From positions 1,562,501-1,626,500 of the forward strand of contig NC_059541.1 of the NCBI RefSeq assembly GCF_905220415.1: DNA of 64,000 bases, read 5' to 3'. The position numbers were made by a program, and so were the translations under genes. The notes beneath the pieces are model-generated. The model saw only the letters and a program-made list of their open reading frames with translations. It was not told where the DNA came from and did no database searches. This document shows positions 44,348 through 56,499 of this stretch, one piece after another. Source of the stretch: Colias croceus. Taxonomy: Eukaryota > Arthropoda > Insecta > Lepidoptera > Pieridae. Positions within the stretch are counted from its first letter, which is position 1. Each line of letters begins with the position of its first letter.

Positions 44348-45149
44348 AAAAAAGTAAAATTAGGTATGCAATATGCATATTGCATAATACAATATGTAAT
44401 TACAAACTACGTTAAGCAATTTCGACGAAGAGTAATTACAGTTTTCTTTGTAAATCACGTGAAGCCAAACAATAAAATTTTTGCGGTCATTTTCTCATTC
44501 CGATGGTTTTATAACTACGTTAGTTTCGTATAAAAACAGCATTATAATTCTACTTGAAATAAATTATTACATATACCTACTACTACTTAGTAGGTACGTA
44601 CTACTACTTACGTTCCACGGCTTCACTCGCATGGTCAAAGCACGAATAATATGTTATTCACTCCTAACCACTTCAAACACAAAACTCATTTAAAGTCACT
44701 CTTTTGCAACGTGACAGAAAGTCAAACAAACAAACTTCCGCATATAAGGATTTGGTAGCTTTAAATATGCCTATAATCTACATATATGGGGTGATTTCCA
44801 TCCTGATCCTCGCTTGAATGGAACATTCTGGAAAATGTGTCGCTTATTAACCGAACCGGGGTATAAATTCTGCAAATTGTGGCTTATCGCCTCTTGAGTT
44901 AATGATCGGTATAACAGTAATATAAAATGAAAGAGACAATTTACGCGGAAATCGTATGGAACTTTGCAATTATTTAAGAGGTAAATATGCATTCATAACA
45001 CTTGTGGTATTTTTTTATAAACTAACAGTAGAAGGACACTTTGTCTTTTATATTGTTAAGAAGTAACAATCCTAATCTAAGCTATTTTTATAATAGCAAT
45101 CGGTATATCGAGAAAATTACTATACAATGTATTATCACATGCAACAAAA

Positions 45150-45352
45150 AAAATTGGTTGCCTGTAAAGTCGGTATACGGGCGAAAGTTTTACGTGACAA
45201 CGACTTTTTATGTCTGTCTCTCTCGCTCTTAGGCGGGCTAACCATGCCCGCGTGCCTCTTTCGGTGACTCATCGTAACGTTACCGAGCGTTACACTTTTT
45301 CATAAGTGACTCCCAGCCGCAACCTAATTTAAGACGTTGTCACGTCAAAAAA
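45150..45352. mobile_element. MITE with TTTTACGTGACAACG inverted ends
   Basis: TTTTACGTGACAACG (45188-45202) faces CGTTGTCACGTCAAAA (45335-45350), one base apart from perfect. The internal TAGGCGGGCTAACCATGCCC and CATAAGTGACTC remind me of a widespread lepidopteran repeat. No coding capacity. Confidence 0.65.
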
Positions 45353-45354
45353 AA

Positions 45355-47425
45355 AATTAGCCCGAACCTTATCTTCAATTTTCATTAAAGTCGGAAACGA
45401 AATTCATATTATAATGTTTCTGATTTTAGGATCTTGGCTTAATTAATTTATTTACTTCGTTTAACTAATGTAGTAGTTAATTTAAGATTGTAATTCAATA
45501 AAAATCCTTCCCTTAACCTGTACCATGGAGTAAGCACTTAGACCGCCGCAATAGACTGGTCAATCATTCTATTTACAGTCTTATTCAATAATTCAAGATC
45601 TCGAGTCGACACGACAGAACTGCATTTATATTTGGACTTCGCTAACTAAACGGTAGGCTCAGACAGGTTTAGAAAGATTATTTAACGTTCAAGTCTTGAT
45701 AAAACTGGGTATCATTAGTCGCTGTAGGAAATAGAGTCGCTTATAGTTTTATATGAATTATGTGCATTGTTGTTATGGCAACTGAAAGACGAAATTTTGT
45801 ACCTAATAGCGAGATTTTTATACACTAGGCATTAACTTTATGTTTTATTTTTTAAAATAGATTATGTTTATGTTTTAAAATAGAGTCAATTTTTAAGCCA
45901 TAATTTTAACTTTAGATTGAAAGAGACATGGAATTAATTCTTGTTTAATTCTTAGCTTCTACAAAAGCTTAGCATTACTCTATTAAAATACTTTACGAAG
46001 AAACAACATTATGTAGTGTATTTGAATAACTAAGAAGGTACTTAATTAAAGCGTCTATATACGTACTATGTACATAACGAGTCTGACGTTATATTTAACG
46101 TACGGAAAACGAAACGTACGTACGTACGTGTGAAATCCACTTATAAAAAACATTTCAGCACAAACCGTACGAAAAGTACCAAAATACACTACACTATAAA
46201 CAATCCTTATCATTCGACTTCCTTTGTAATTCGATACCGAGCCGATATCGAACAAAAGATGCCATACATGCATGATGCAGTGCTTTCAGTTCAAAAGACC
46301 TACTGTATTGGTACGGGGCAAATAAAAGGCACTCTCTGTATGCATGTAAATCTGCCCCAGGCTACGATACGGTACAGATTGAAACGTACGGCTTAACATT
46401 TTTATTGGGTGCACTCCGAAAATTCAGGATTAGCGCTGTAGATCGCTATTGATAAATTGAAGTCTAAGCTATCGATTCATATTCCATTTTGCTAAGCGAT
46501 GTGGTCTTTTTATCGATGTTGGTTTAACTGCTTTTTAGTTCGGGTGCAGTTCATTGTTGAATTTATTGGAAATATTGGTAACTATTAATTTTTATTTATA
46601 ATAGGTATTTAGGTGTTTCAAACATAACATAATACAATCATTTGCAAGACGAGTCCCAAATACTCAATTTATCAAATTTATTTCAACCGAACCAGCGGTA
46701 GACAAGATGCCTAATATATGAATAATACAATATTTATAATTTGAATTTTACTTTTTTATGCAATTTTGTCAGTAAATATTAAGCAGGTTCACTCCAAATA
46801 TTTTGACGCTAGTCAGTCAACTATTTAAAAAATACATTTGCAATAATTCAAATCACATACTTCATTCACTCTAAAAACATTATATAAAAAGTTCCACATT
46901 AATTAACATTAAAGATGTATACGGAAACTTAGGTAAGTTGGCAGTGTCCTAACTGAGAATAAATTGAGATTTACGGGGACTCGCCGACTAGATTTGCGCT
47001 AACTACTAGTTTAGTTACAAAACTTTGATAATCTGCCTTTGCGTTGAGGCTCTTGTTTAAAATTATGTTAGCCATTTGAAAGGCTTGTGCTACAAGTAAT
47101 AGGTTTTGTTATAGTTGTACGAATATTTATTTGTATACTTACGTAGGTAATGGTAAAACGTGTGATTTTATGGTATAGTTTTCGGTTAATCTATTCCAAT
47201 CTATTGATATTATAGCTTGTGTATAATTAATATCTACGTGTCTATAAAATTAAATTGTCGACTATTAATCTTTTTAGAGTGCTTTAAAGTGCTTAAATTG
47301 TTGAATAAATTAAGGTATATAAAATCGTTTTATCTCATTTTTTTAACGCTTAGAATCCACTGCATCTTATGTTAAAAACAGTTTTGTATCGAGTGGCACT
47401 TTACCACCCTCATTAGGTCATTATA
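45355..47425. other. AT-rich stretch with an (ACGT)n tract
   Basis: An ACGT microsatellite lies at about 46113-46130. An 88-codon frame at 46130 shows no protein features. No gene seen. Confidence 0.45.
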
Positions 47426-47933
47426 GTCATTAATGCCCGGTTCCTATATTCAACGGATCGTCATAGTATCAAAGCTACTATCCGTTTTTCTAGAACTAAC
47501 TACGAGTCGTTATTACCGTTCCACAATTTTATTTCTTGACGTGCTGTCGACGGACATTCGTTGGTCATAAAAATACCGAGCCCTCTTCACTCACAGATGT
47601 GCGTTTCGTTATAAGCCAAATTGAAATTAAAATTACACAAAATTCAGGACAAAATAAGTTAAATATACAGCCGAATTATAAACTTTAAGAATAAAGTTTC
47701 TTATTAATAAAGAACTAATACTAAAGAACTATATATTTGTAGACATCTGCGTGATAATTTTCCTTCTAAACAACCTAATGCGTTACACAGAAAGCAAAAA
47801 CGGAACGTTTTTCTCGCGCACGCGTGCATTGCTTGTCAGTTGTCAAATTATTGTCATTCATTGTTGATTCATTGTCAAGTTTTATAATTAAAGAATAACA
47901 ATACAACGACGACTGTTTATATATTTATTAAAA

Positions 47934-48299
47934 ATGGATATTACGCCGGTAAGTACGCCTTTATATTTCTTCTTTAAAATCGTCTGCCGCTTACTTTTTG
48001 CTTCGGACACTCTTAAGTTAAACATAGGTATTTCTGTTACAGAAATCGAAGAAGGCTATGAGTAAAGACGAGGTTGCTCAATTATAACCAGTAAGGAGAC
48101 TAATGCTTCTACGAATAAATTAAAGGATGAATGTTGGTCTTCGTTGACCAACACATTTAATGCAAAAAGTGGTCAAATACCAGGAAAACTTTTTATTTTC
48201 AGCCAAAAAATTCAAACATAATAAGGATGATGGACAAATATTATGAAGAAATAATTGAAATACTGAACACACAATAATTGAAATACTGAACACACAATA
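47934..48299 (+). pseudogene. Myb/SANT-like DNA-binding protein of the Harbinger element, broken
   Basis: Exon 1 is ATG...CCG|GTAAGT (47934-47948). The acceptor TTCTGTTACAG leads into exon 2 at 48043. The joined start reads MDITP, KSKKAMSKDEVAQL, then a stop. The next frame continues KETNASTNKLKDECWSSLTN and TFNAKSGQ, the classic signature (lysine-rich lead, W-SL--FNA) of Myb_DNA-bind_5-type proteins that help Harbinger transposases enter the nucleus and bind ends. The C-terminal half is mostly lost; a fragment MMDKYYEEIIEILNTQ sits at the end. Frameshift near 48085. Confidence 0.6.
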
Positions 48300-48668
48300 A
48301 CTACCTAATTAATTTTTGTATATTATTAAGCAATATATCTAGACAAACGGTAGAAAAAGAATTTGTTAGTACTAAATGTAAATCTTATGTAAAAAATGTA
48401 GGTATTTAATTCAGAGAGCCTATTACAGCGTTAAGGAATATAGTATAGAAGATGATAATCGATGGAGGGTTGTCGCGTAAGAATCACAGGACAGTTCTTT
48501 GGCATATATTATGTAGTTACATATTATTATGTAAAATTAAACTGTAATAAAGAAATAAAACTTTTATTCCATTTTATTATGTACTTTTATTTATTTTTTA
48601 TTATTTACAATACAATGTTTAAGAAATTGATTTCTACATTGCAAACATAGACATATAATATATATATA

Positions 48669-48818
48669 CTAGTGGTCCGCCCCGGCTTCGCCCTTGGTAC
48701 ATGTTTATGTTTTCTTTCCATAATAACCATCCTCGTACTTCAAGGAATATTATAAAAAAATAATGATCGAAATCGGTCCACCCGTTCACACGTGATGCCG
48801 TGACCAAGGGAAATAGGT
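48669..48818 (-). mobile_element. Helitron-like copy inserted in the Harbinger transposase
   Basis: CTAGTGGTCCGCCCCGGCTT at the left is the reversed 3' end. CGGTCCACCCGTTCACACG, then TGATGCCGTGACC, is a familiar internal text of this lepidopteran family. Its right border falls inside exon B of the transposase fragment. Confidence 0.6.
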
Positions 48819-49194
48819 CTGCCACTGATATCGATATTGTGCCTAAAGCATAGAACCTCAGCGTCAACAGTAATTGATGTTATGGAGATACCCCATGATT
48901 CCTGAAATGACAACATAAATTAGGTATGTAATAAGGTTAGACGTGTTTGGTATAATATTAATGCCTCCATTAAACTAACCTGGCTCCTTTTATTCGTACG
49001 TCTGGATAAATTTCAAGAAGTAATTGTTCAACAGATTCTTTATCAAGTCGAAATCTCAATTGAAATTCGTGAGAATCCAGGGTCGCAAAAAAATCCACTC
49101 CTTCTCTATAATATATACTCTTTCACGCCCACTATCTTCTTCCGAAATTCGATATAATATTAAACACTTCTCTATCACTATCTGAACTCCACAT
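48819..49194 (-). pseudogene. Harbinger transposase N-terminal fragment, broken
   Basis: Exon A (49194 to 48980) reads MWSSDSDREVFNIISNFGRR, then two in-frame stops, then YYREGVDFFATLDSHEFQLR and FRLDKESVEQLLLEIYPDVR. The F--RFRL-K-SV--LL pattern is diagnostic of HARBI1-like transposases. A donor GTTAGT (plus 48974-48979) and acceptor TCATTTCAG (plus 48902-48910) frame exon B: NHGVSP, stop, HQLLLTLRFYALGTISISVA. That matches the transposase block LLLTLRFYA-G. Exon B is cut off by a Helitron-like insertion; the catalytic DDE region is missing. Confidence 0.65.
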
Positions 49195-49663
49195 TTCGAT
49201 ATTGAAGCGGAAACAATGAAATAGTAAGAATTTAACCCAATGATATTTTATGTATAGATACGTTATATACTCACAATATATCAAAAAAAAATGCTTCATA
49301 TGCAGTGTCAGGCACACACAAATACAAGTTTCATTTTACTTAATTTATTACATTGACAGACTGTATAAGAGAGATGGCTATAATAAAATGATATAAACAA
49401 AAAAGACAAAGATAGTTTGTCACTTCCGCGCAGGTGTAAGCAAAAGTCATAAGAATTCACCAATTAAATATAAATAAACAAATAGTTGCCATGGCAATTG
49501 GCATAGACTAACGACACAGAAGGTTCAATGTTATAGATGTTTCGTTTCCTGCACACGTAAACAAATGTGACAATTTCATTTACTATTTAATTATTATTAT
49601 GAAGTTGTATTAAAATGAAAAAAACTTTTTTGGAGATATAACTGTATTAAGCATTTATTACTA

Positions 49664-49825
49664 GCTGTGGTGTTTGTTTTCGGTCATCATCATTTCACCC
49701 GATAAACACCCACTGCTGAGCATAGTCCTCCTTATAGAACTCCATACGGACCGATCTTACGCTATTCGTTTCAAGGCAGTTCCCGGAACCCGTACAAGGT
49801 CATCACTCCAACTTGTAGGATATAA
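49664..49825 (-). mobile_element. RTE-type LINE 3' end, antisense
   Basis: CATCATCATTTCACCCGATA, CCACTGCTGAGCATAGTCCTC, ACTCCATACGGACCGATCTT and CATCACTCCAACTTGTAGGA match in order the 3' end of lepidopteran RTE elements on the opposite strand. A truncated CTAG end (ACTAGCTGTGG) precedes it. Confidence 0.6.
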
Positions 49826-50845
49826 TAATAGTGGTGCCTAGATGAAAAAAAGTATGAAATAAAAGAAAGGATGAAGTATAAGCCTTTTTTATCTAAAACA
49901 CAAATAAAATTTATGTTCAATAGCTATTTACAGAAAAGCAAATAGCATTTTTCGTCAGTAGCGATAATCTTTTCTTTAATTTAAACGTATATTCAACATC
50001 ATTTTTGCAAACAAACATTTTTGCCATCACGATTTCATTGTATATAATAAATAGATATATTTGTTAATTACATGCACTGTGTGGATTTAAATATAAAAAT
50101 AATCAAGTATTTACCCAAATCGAAATTAATAAAATAACCGTTCTATTTTCAATAATCGTGTCTACATGATAATCTTTGAACACAGTGTGCGCTAGCTTTG
50201 TCACACTAGTGATTGAAGCAATGTTTTATCCCTTTCATTATTTCAATACAAGTGTCAAGCAAGTGTCATTCATTAATAATTGCAAATTGTTATTTTTGCT
50301 CTAAAATTATAATATTTTAATACATTTACCTGTGATATGATATCCCTCTATCTTTCTTTATTTTACTATCGTAATTTGTGCACTTTCTGAACACACAAGA
50401 AGGCATTATTGATAATTTTAACGTTTTTATCAGCATGTGCGTTCGCTGTCACAAGTCACAATCTGACTGATTCCACTGGTCCCAATTAGGACCAATTCAC
50501 GGTTTACGTTTTGGTGCGTTGGTAACGTATCTACCTCTTGTTTCTATATATAATATCATTGATTTAACCGCCCGAAATCGACGGGTAACCAAAATGCTAT
50601 ACGAATAGTAACTTTGACAGCATAATGACGTTAAAAATATTTAATAGGAACGCGATAAACTGTCTTCTCCATACAATATGCTTACCGTTCGTTAATAGTA
50701 ACCCTCCCATCCGTCAGTAGGAAGCCGTCGGTAAGTTGCTTGACGAGACGTTTTTTATAGGAACGATTTTCGCTTACGCTTGGTTAATTATACTACTATT
50801 CGTAACTAAAACGGATCGTTTTTCAAATATAGGAACCGGGCATTA

Positions 50846-51740
50846 GTGCATTATTATAGCGAGTGTTTGTCTAGTTCTGTTTATTTTGTGTTCGATGTGT
50901 ATTTTAATGTCAATAAGGCAATATGAATTGTGAATCGAGTTAGAAATATGTAAATAATTGAATGATTATTTAGGTAATGTGAATATTTAGAGAGTTTAGT
51001 ACAAAAAAAAATGAAAATTGGTTTACCTATTTTCTCTTGATATTAACCTTTGATGAAATATTTTCTATAAAATAAATCAATTTCGTATTGATACATAGTT
51101 TTGTAAATTGTACTATCTGTTCTATCTATTCATGTTTAAAAGTTTCACTGCTGAATATAAAACTACTAAAGTTAAAACTTGCCCTCATTTTGCCCGAAAC
51201 ATTGGTAAAAGAACCATCAATACACTTGTACTAAGAGTTACTCGCACAAACCCGATACGCCTGCATTTTACGTGTGAAAAAACTACGGTGAATATACTTT
51301 TGCGTAGTCCAAGTAACATGGGACTATGATTTTTTTTCACCTGTAATAAGTGGTATAACCAGTGAACATGCTATAATTCCTTAATTACTTATTTATAACT
51401 CCTGCCATAGAGCGTTGATAGTTGATACCTGCTGGGTGAGGCGGTCAAGAAAAATGGAATTAAAAATTTATCTAGATTGTGTTAAATCATTTTAATTTAC
51501 AAATATTGTTTACCATTTTTTCAAGACTACAATGGTTATAATAGGCTTTGGCTACCAAGCGATTTCTCTCTCCTGAAATGTGTTTTTCGTCACATTAGAA
51601 AACATTGTACTGACAACATAGAACGTCATCCACATTGTTAAATGTTGATGATGATGATGAGTGCTACATTTTCTAACCACATTTCTTACATAAACACCTA
51701 GAAATTAAAGATTGTAACGGATTTTATACGCGATTTATTC
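50846..51740. other. AT-rich stretch, nothing recognised
   Basis: A (GAT)n-type run near 51648-51660 may be the end of an RTE tail. No gene seen. Confidence 0.45.
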
Positions 51741-51744
51741 ATTA

Positions 51745-51921
51745 CTACCGGTCTGCCCCGGCTTCGCACATATTTCGCAATAAAAGGTAACCTATGTTCT
51801 TTCTCAGGGTCTAAAGATTGTCTGTGCCAAATTTCATCAAAATCGGTCCAGTAGTTTATGAGCTTATTCATTACAATCAAACAAACAAACAAAGTTTTCC
51901 TCTTTATAATATTAGTGTAGA
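51745..51921 (-). mobile_element. Short Helitron-like copy (GGACCG-ended family)
   Basis: CTACCGGTCTGCCCCGGCTT at the left is a mutated 3' end. ATTTCATCAAAATCGGTCCA lies inside and AATATTAGTGTAGA at the right is the reversed 5' end. Related to 21547-21710. Confidence 0.65.
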
Positions 51922-51924
51922 TAT

Positions 51925-54135
51925 TATTATCCCGACGTTAACCTTTCAAAATGTCCCTTTACACCTTCCAACATGGTCACCAACCACGCACTCATCACGG
52001 AACTAGGAGCGGCGCGTAAAAGCAAAAAGTCCGCTCAATTCATACCGAGTAGATGAAACCGCTTTTAGGTCACAGCTAACGTTACAGGGCTCATGGTGAT
52101 TGATATTAATTTTTCAATTTTTATCTGTACGTATCCGTGGGAGATAAAATTTTATGTATGTGACGATATTGGGAATTGTTAAAAGCCTGTGTTTGTGGTA
52201 ATTTTGCTATTTTATATACGAAGCATCTATTGTGATGGAATAAATCATAGTGTAGGAGCAAGGGTGTACAATTTCTATGTACCTACTACCTATCTTAGAA
52301 ATAAGAATAATTGTATAGGATATGTTACAGGGGACGTCTTCAAACTCAATATGTACTTACAGAGGTTAGTTAAACATTTCGGTTGTAGAAAATAAAAGTA
52401 ATATTTGTTTATTTATAAATTATACAATAGAATAAAAAGACTGACTGGGACAATATGTTTGTAGAAGGAAAGCTCGCTTAATAATGAAATATGATACGAT
52501 ATTGTTTTTGTTAAAAATTCTATTAATATATACAGCTACTTTTCTAAATGTTTTGGAATTAGTCGATACAGAGCGCGTCTCATTTTTATAGTTAAAAACC
52601 ACTTTGTTGTAATTTTCAATAGCATTTTCTTTATTTATGTATTTTCAATTTATAATCGATTGATTAAATCTACAATTTCTAAAACATTTAAACAACACCC
52701 ATTAGAAAACATAACATGCACAAATTCGCGTGTTTAATAGAATTCTCGCATCTCATTTACAATATCGCTTCGAAGGTAAAAATCGTACGTGGCGTACATT
52801 GATAAGGCCCGGTTCGTACATAACTTTATCGTTATGTGTGTACGTGTTACATGTTTATGTTATCTTCTCTATACTAATGCATGTGGGTTTTTGTATAGTA
52901 TGGTAAGTTGCTCTAGCTGTTATAGTTCTCTAGTCATTTCGTAGTGAGAAACGGTTCTAACTTAATTTGGAGATTTTTTTATAATACAGTTTATTTAATA
53001 ATTATTTCTTCTTCTCATAAATAGAAGTATACTTATATTTCGATACAATTTAAAACTTTTAAATATTTATCTTAGACGCTTTTTGAATCTACATAATATT
53101 ATTATAAGTGCCATCCGAGCCATTCCAATCGCGATTTGCAAAATATTTACAGTAAAACGTTCATTTTTTTAAATGTACATTTGGAGGAGGCATATTATGT
53201 CCTGCAGTGGATGTCCTGAAGGCTGGAACGAATCGTACATTTAACTGTATATTCCTCCACACGTATTTTAATACTAATACTACTATAAAAATTCAAATCA
53301 ATTATTTAAAAAGTTAGTATATATTATATTCGACTTATTCGACTCACGTTATGCACTTTATACCCTTTTATATAAAGCCTCGTCTACACAGTATTAAGAC
53401 ACACATTATTCAAATTAAAATTTACAATGATAAGCATAACTGACCAGTACAGAACTATAGGGTCGTCGCTCATCCGTGGCACAGGAAACGTCGCCGGACA
53501 TCCGCGACATGTGTACCGTGCCTTATACATTCCAATGTTCGATATCCGTGTTACCGTATTTTGATTTTAGATTTTGATATTTTTAAAGTCTACGTCATAG
53601 TATGTGTTTGATTTGTGTGTATATTTATTCACAACATGCATTATTACAGAACAATTTTATGCAACAGCTTTATATTTTATTATCAGTACAGCGTTTAAAT
53701 TCTCCAAAAATACTTTAACCTACTTTTTTTTCGGTTTACCAATATTCAGCGACTATACAATTATACTTGCATTTAACAGTGCTTAAGTACAGTACAATGT
53801 CCTTACATACTAATAATAATTGTAATCTAATAAATTCCCTTAACTGGTATTTAATAAAGATTTACACTCACGAAGCGGTAAGTGTGTGAGGGACATTCAA
53901 GATTCAATTAGAGTCTTTATCAGTTGGAACAAATCCGATTTATTGGATAAGGGTGAGCTTCCATTGACGTCTTTATTTCTTATTTCACACGGTTTTAAGA
54001 ATAAGAAATTGAATAAAATCCTTCTACGAAAGTTAATCTTTTCGTCGTTCTGTACGTAACGGATTGTAATGAATTCTGAGAATTGATGAGTAGACTGTTT
54101 CAAATTTTTTTCGGTGACGTGAGCGAGGTATTTTC
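51925..54135. other. AT-rich stretch, weak repeat remnants only
   Basis: GGAGGAGGCATATTATGTCC with CTGCAGTGGATGTCC at 53174 looks like an RTE LINE tail fragment. No gene seen. Confidence 0.4.
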
Positions 54136-54141
54136 ACTTAT

Positions 54142-54333
54142 AATACCACAAGAGCTTCAAAATTATCGGGTATTTTCCGATAGGTTCGTTGCAAACAAAT
54201 GAAGGAATCAAGTTTTTAGTCAAGGCAAGCGCGAGTGATTTTTCCTGAAAAACTTGACGACTTTATTTGTTTGCAGGGAACCTTGAGGGAAATGCCAGAT
54301 AATTTTGAAGCTCGTGTGGTATTCGGGGGATTA
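54142..54333. repeat. Foldback (long inverted repeat)
   Basis: Left arm 54142-54219 and right arm 54245-54333 are imperfect reverse complements (about three quarters identical, longest shared part GATAATTTTGAAGCTC) with a ~25-nt loop. Could be a decayed MITE or a hairpin RNA source. A 95-codon frame through the right arm is not convincing as a gene. Confidence 0.6.
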
Positions 54334-54591
54334 TTTTTCCGTCCCAAATGTCGGCCAATAATTTCACAATTGAATTCAACCTGTCAAATTGACGTGAACG
54401 ACCAGAGAAAATTTTCAAAAAATTATCAGTATCCATGTAGGTTGTACCACGTGACGTCGAATGGTGCAATTCTATTGGTCGATATTTGGGTCGGAAAAAT
54501 AATCATAATAATTTTTAAATAAGCGATTTTAATCATTATAGCATTTTACTAGCATGATTGTGTCCATGTTATTAACCACATTATACTGATA

Positions 54592-54781
54592 CTAGCTGCG
54601 CTCTGCGGTTTCACCCGCGTGGCTCCGCTTCTGTTGGTCTTAGCGTGATGATAATATATAGCCTTCCTCGATAAATGAGCTATCCCACACCGAAAGAATT
54701 TTTAAATCGGTCCTGTAGTTCTTGAGATAAGCGCGTTCAAACAAACAAACTCTTCAGCTATTATAAAAATATTAGTATAGA
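54592..54781 (-). mobile_element. Short Helitron-like copy (AGCTGAAGAGTTTGTTTG family)
   Basis: CTAGCTGCGCTCTGCGGTTT at the left is the hairpin end. AAACTCTTCAGC, then ATATTAGTATAGA, is the reversed 5' end. Confidence 0.72.
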
Positions 54782-54784
54782 TTC

Positions 54785-56395
54785 TTAAATGAAATGAACC
54801 TGACCTAGAGTCAGTCAAATTAATTGTGAGTGTTATGACTTATAATACTATTTATTTTCTATATAAATATGCAACTCAAGATAATGTTGTTTTCTTTTTT
54901 AGGATTATAATTTTAAAATTCTAGTAACTAAATATTTGAAAAAATTACAAACATTAAAAACACGGGCAAAAATGCCGAATCCAGCTTCATCGATATCATA
55001 ACAGCTTATAGTGAACGATCACCTTAAGCTTTCGCTACCGGATGAAGTCAGCCGATAAATATCAATTAAGAATGGTCACCGATCTATTGTCACTTGGACT
55101 CCCTAATGTGAACTTGACCTTAAGTTCAGTGTTATTAAGTGACATTTTTCTATTGTAACTGTATTAGATACATTACGTATTATTTTTATTTCAATGGAAA
55201 TCATAAGTTGTAGCAAGTAGGTACTGTAGTATTTACATAGTAAATGTTTTGGTTTATGGTCTATATTTATGTTAGGTGTATGTGTGAGTGAATCGTAAAA
55301 GTTTAGAAAAGAAGGTTTTGTATAGTATTTTCAGACTTAAATTATTTAGTCAGTATAAATTGATGGCAGATACGACAAGTTCAATAATTCCTAATTACTC
55401 CCGTTTCCGTTTTTTTTTTTTACTTGAGTATATTAATTGTATTTTTCTTCTTCAACGTCACCTCTGTGGTAATGATTTATTTATTTATTTATTTATGCTT
55501 AATTGCTCAAGATAAATTACAAAATGAGACATTAGCCTAGGATACATTACAACATGAATAAAAGCTTTTTCCCAAGAGATAGAGAGAGATGTTACATTAT
55601 TTTGTTCAAATTAAATAAACATGTTACAGTACAATGCGTATCAGTATGGTAATGTGTCAGCATCAGTAATTGGCCTGATATGATCAGATGTAACAATTAG
55701 TATATTAACATAAAGCTGTACAATTAGACTGGACAACATTACGCACTGTTGGGAATTTGGTTTAGGTAGAAGGTGGTATGTCAACAAAAATCAAAAGTTC
55801 CGATTTGCAAACAAACAAGGTATTATTCACTCTCGTTTAAGCATAGTTATAGTCCAATCCCGAAACATTATCTCTTCGCGGAAGGACTGGTTTATCTTAG
55901 GTTTGGCAAAAGCCATCGTGCAATCCTCTAAATACTTACATTTGAATTTCACCCTTTGACTGAAGTCAGTAGCAGTCTCCGGCGTAGGCGAACGCACCAT
56001 AGGCATCGCACGCGCATAAAGGCCCAACTAGACGACAACTGACGAAAATTGTTTAGTAAAAGCGTAAAATAATAATTAGTAAAAGGCCGAAATATTAGAT
56101 TTATTTGGGCTTTGACAAAGTCGTTATGCCAGATCTGGATTTGACTAGTCCAACCTACGAGTGACCAAGTCGGGTTTTGACTATAACATTATTTTTAAGT
56201 TAGCACAAAAGTCGCGAATATAAAACAAGTTGTCAGCAGAAAAATCGCGCCAAAAATTTTCTTTTGACACTGACAACCGAAAAAGCGCGCCAAAACTTGC
56301 ACCGGCCATAGACTACCGACTCCATAGATATAAAATTCCACAGATAATACACTAACGAGTGAATAATTTAAAGGAATTACAACATACTTCCGATA
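54785..56395. other. AT-rich stretch with a (TTTA)n tract
   Basis: TTTA repeats at about 55474-55494. A short GC-richer part (55960-56035) shows no frame of note. No gene seen. Confidence 0.45.
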
Positions 56396-56414
56396 TGCTT
56401 CGCTTACCACCGGA

Positions 56415-56480
56415 CGTCAGTTGCTCCAGCGGTTAGTTACTGAACCGGGTTCGAACCCCACACACGTTGGGAACTTACTT
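56415..56480 (+). mobile_element. tRNA-derived SINE remnant
   Basis: TTGCTCCAGCGGTTAG resembles a pol III A box and GGGTTCGAACCCCA a B box. They are too close for an intact tRNA, and there is no acceptor stem. Confidence 0.45.
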
Positions 56481-56499
56481 ATAACGACTTTTTTGTATT

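Larger units (their letters stand above)
47433..50843. mobile_element. Decayed PIF/Harbinger-type DNA transposon
   Basis: Ends are inverted: ATGCCCGGTTCCTATATT at the left and AATATAGGAACCGGGCAT at the right, with ATTA on both sides (exact target duplication unclear, 2-4 bp). Inside are a Myb/SANT-like gene on plus and a Harbinger transposase fragment on minus, facing each other, the usual two-gene content. Both are broken. A Helitron-like copy (48669-48818) and an RTE tail (49685-49825) lie inside. Confidence 0.7.

Noticed and set aside
46130..46396. 88-codon frame
   Set aside because: No protein motif, no neighbours, composition matches local DNA.
51108..51329. 73-codon frame with Lys/Thr-rich product
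   Set aside because: Too short and unsupported; likely chance.
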